This document shows positions 63,624 through 64,000 of a DNA stretch of 64,000 nt, piece by piece; position 1 is the stretch's first letter, and the number at the start of each line of letters is the position of its first letter. A program made the translations under genes and the position numbers. Below the pieces are notes generated by a model. It worked only from the letters and a program-made list of their open reading frames with translations. It did no database searches and was not told the DNA's origin. The stretch lies in NCBI RefSeq assembly GCF_003063575.1, contig NZ_NESC01000007.1, positions 124,001 through 188,000 of the forward strand. The letters run 5' to 3'. This DNA comes from Limnohabitans sp. Jir72 (GTDB lineage: Bacteria > Pseudomonadota > Gammaproteobacteria > Burkholderiales > Burkholderiaceae_C).

Positions 63624-64000
63624 ACACCACCCCCGACACCCCCGAGCGCCCTGCCCCCGTCAGCTTTGCGCAGGCCCTGAAGTTCTGGTTCTGGCTGGGC
63701 TGCGTCAGCTTTGGCGGCCCGGCGGGCCAAATCGCCCTGATGCACGAAGAACTGGTGGTGCGCCGCCGCTGGATTTCGGAAAAGCGCTACCTGCACGCGC
63801 TGCACTACTGCATGCTGCTGCCCGGCCCCGAAGCGCAACAACTGGCCACCTACACCGGCTGGCTCATGCACGGCACACGAGGCGGCATGGCGGCAGGTGC
63901 CCTGTTTGTGCTGCCATCGCTGGTGCTGTTGATCGCGCTGAGCTGGGCCTACACCGTGTGGGGCCAACACCCCTGGGGGCAGGCCTTGCTGTGGGGCCTC
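63620..64000 (+). CDS. chrA: Chromate transporter ChrA (C-terminus beyond window)
   Basis: The first 127 residues match the chromate ion transporter family: [63 protein letters not shown]. Membrane exporter of chromate. Starts in an ATGA overlap with the preceding small gene. The end lies outside the window. Confidence 0.92.
   Translation, partial: MNTTPDTPERPAPVSFAQALKFWFWLGCVSFGGPAGQIALMHEELVVRRRWISEKRYLHALHYCMLLPGPEAQQLATYTGWLMHGTRGGMAAGALFVLPSLVLLIALSWAYTVWGQHPWGQALLWGL

Overview
The window is about 64 kb of GC-rich DNA with tightly packed, directional operons. Gene content is typical of an aromatic-degrading Betaproteobacterium: protocatechuate 4,5-cleavage genes, a TctC/Bug solute receptor, LivKHMGF and TRAP importers, VanA, and a PQQ alcohol dehydrogenase. 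I infer Burkholderiales, probably Comamonadaceae-like; no rRNA or other taxonomic marker is present to prove it. I recognised no tRNA, rRNA, integrase or CRISPR array.

Left catabolic region (1-20.9 kb). A TRAP transporter (dctPMQ, cut by the left edge) lies downstream of a TetR regulator. Next come a 3-hydroxyisobutyrate-dehydrogenase-like enzyme, a complete Liv-type ABC importer, a flavin dehydrogenase and a shikimate-dehydrogenase-like enzyme, all reading leftward. Divergent from these are a Gfo/Idh/MocA oxidoreductase, an IclR regulator, a second flavin dehydrogenase fused in frame to a NIPSNAP-like domain, and a TIM-barrel protein. An acyl-CoA dehydrogenase and a CoA-transferase follow. 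An IclR-type operator (two GTTCGATGATCG copies 21 bp apart) precedes the first livK. This looks like import and stepwise oxidation of a cyclic or alicyclic acid; the substrate is not shown by sequence.

Accessory island (about 21-38.8 kb). Base composition becomes mixed and then strongly AT-rich (27-30.5 kb). The island carries four GIY-YIG-type proteins (one decayed), a RecB-like-nuclease/SF1-helicase fusion of 1157 aa, a dual-AAA+ ATPase, a HExxH metallopeptidase-like protein, a DnaB-like ATPase with a broken Walker A, a WYL regulator plus a stand-alone WYL C-terminal domain, several unknown proteins and an IS30 transposase remnant. Two homologous GIY-YIG genes sit at its two ends. This is the best candidate for an undescribed system, most likely anti-mobile-element defence, but that role is inference.

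Right catabolic region (38.8-64 kb). A thioesterase and a GAF/Fis regulator are followed by a PQQ-dependent alcohol dehydrogenase, cytochrome c and XoxJ-like protein with a lanthanide-type Asp-x-Asp signature. Then come aroE, a periplasmic alpha/beta hydrolase, and the protocatechuate 4,5-cleavage (lig/pmd) operon ligJ-ligK-tctC-ligI-ligA-ligB-ligC-MFS with a divergent LysR gene. An AEC transporter, vanA with an orphan ferredoxin, a second livKHMGF set, a GntR/FCD regulator and the start of chrA finish the window. Vanillate (via VanA) and dehydroshikimate-type compounds could both feed protocatechuate into the lig operon.

Two families of long inverted repeats are scattered between genes. One has expanded into a 45-bp tandem array between ligB and ligC.
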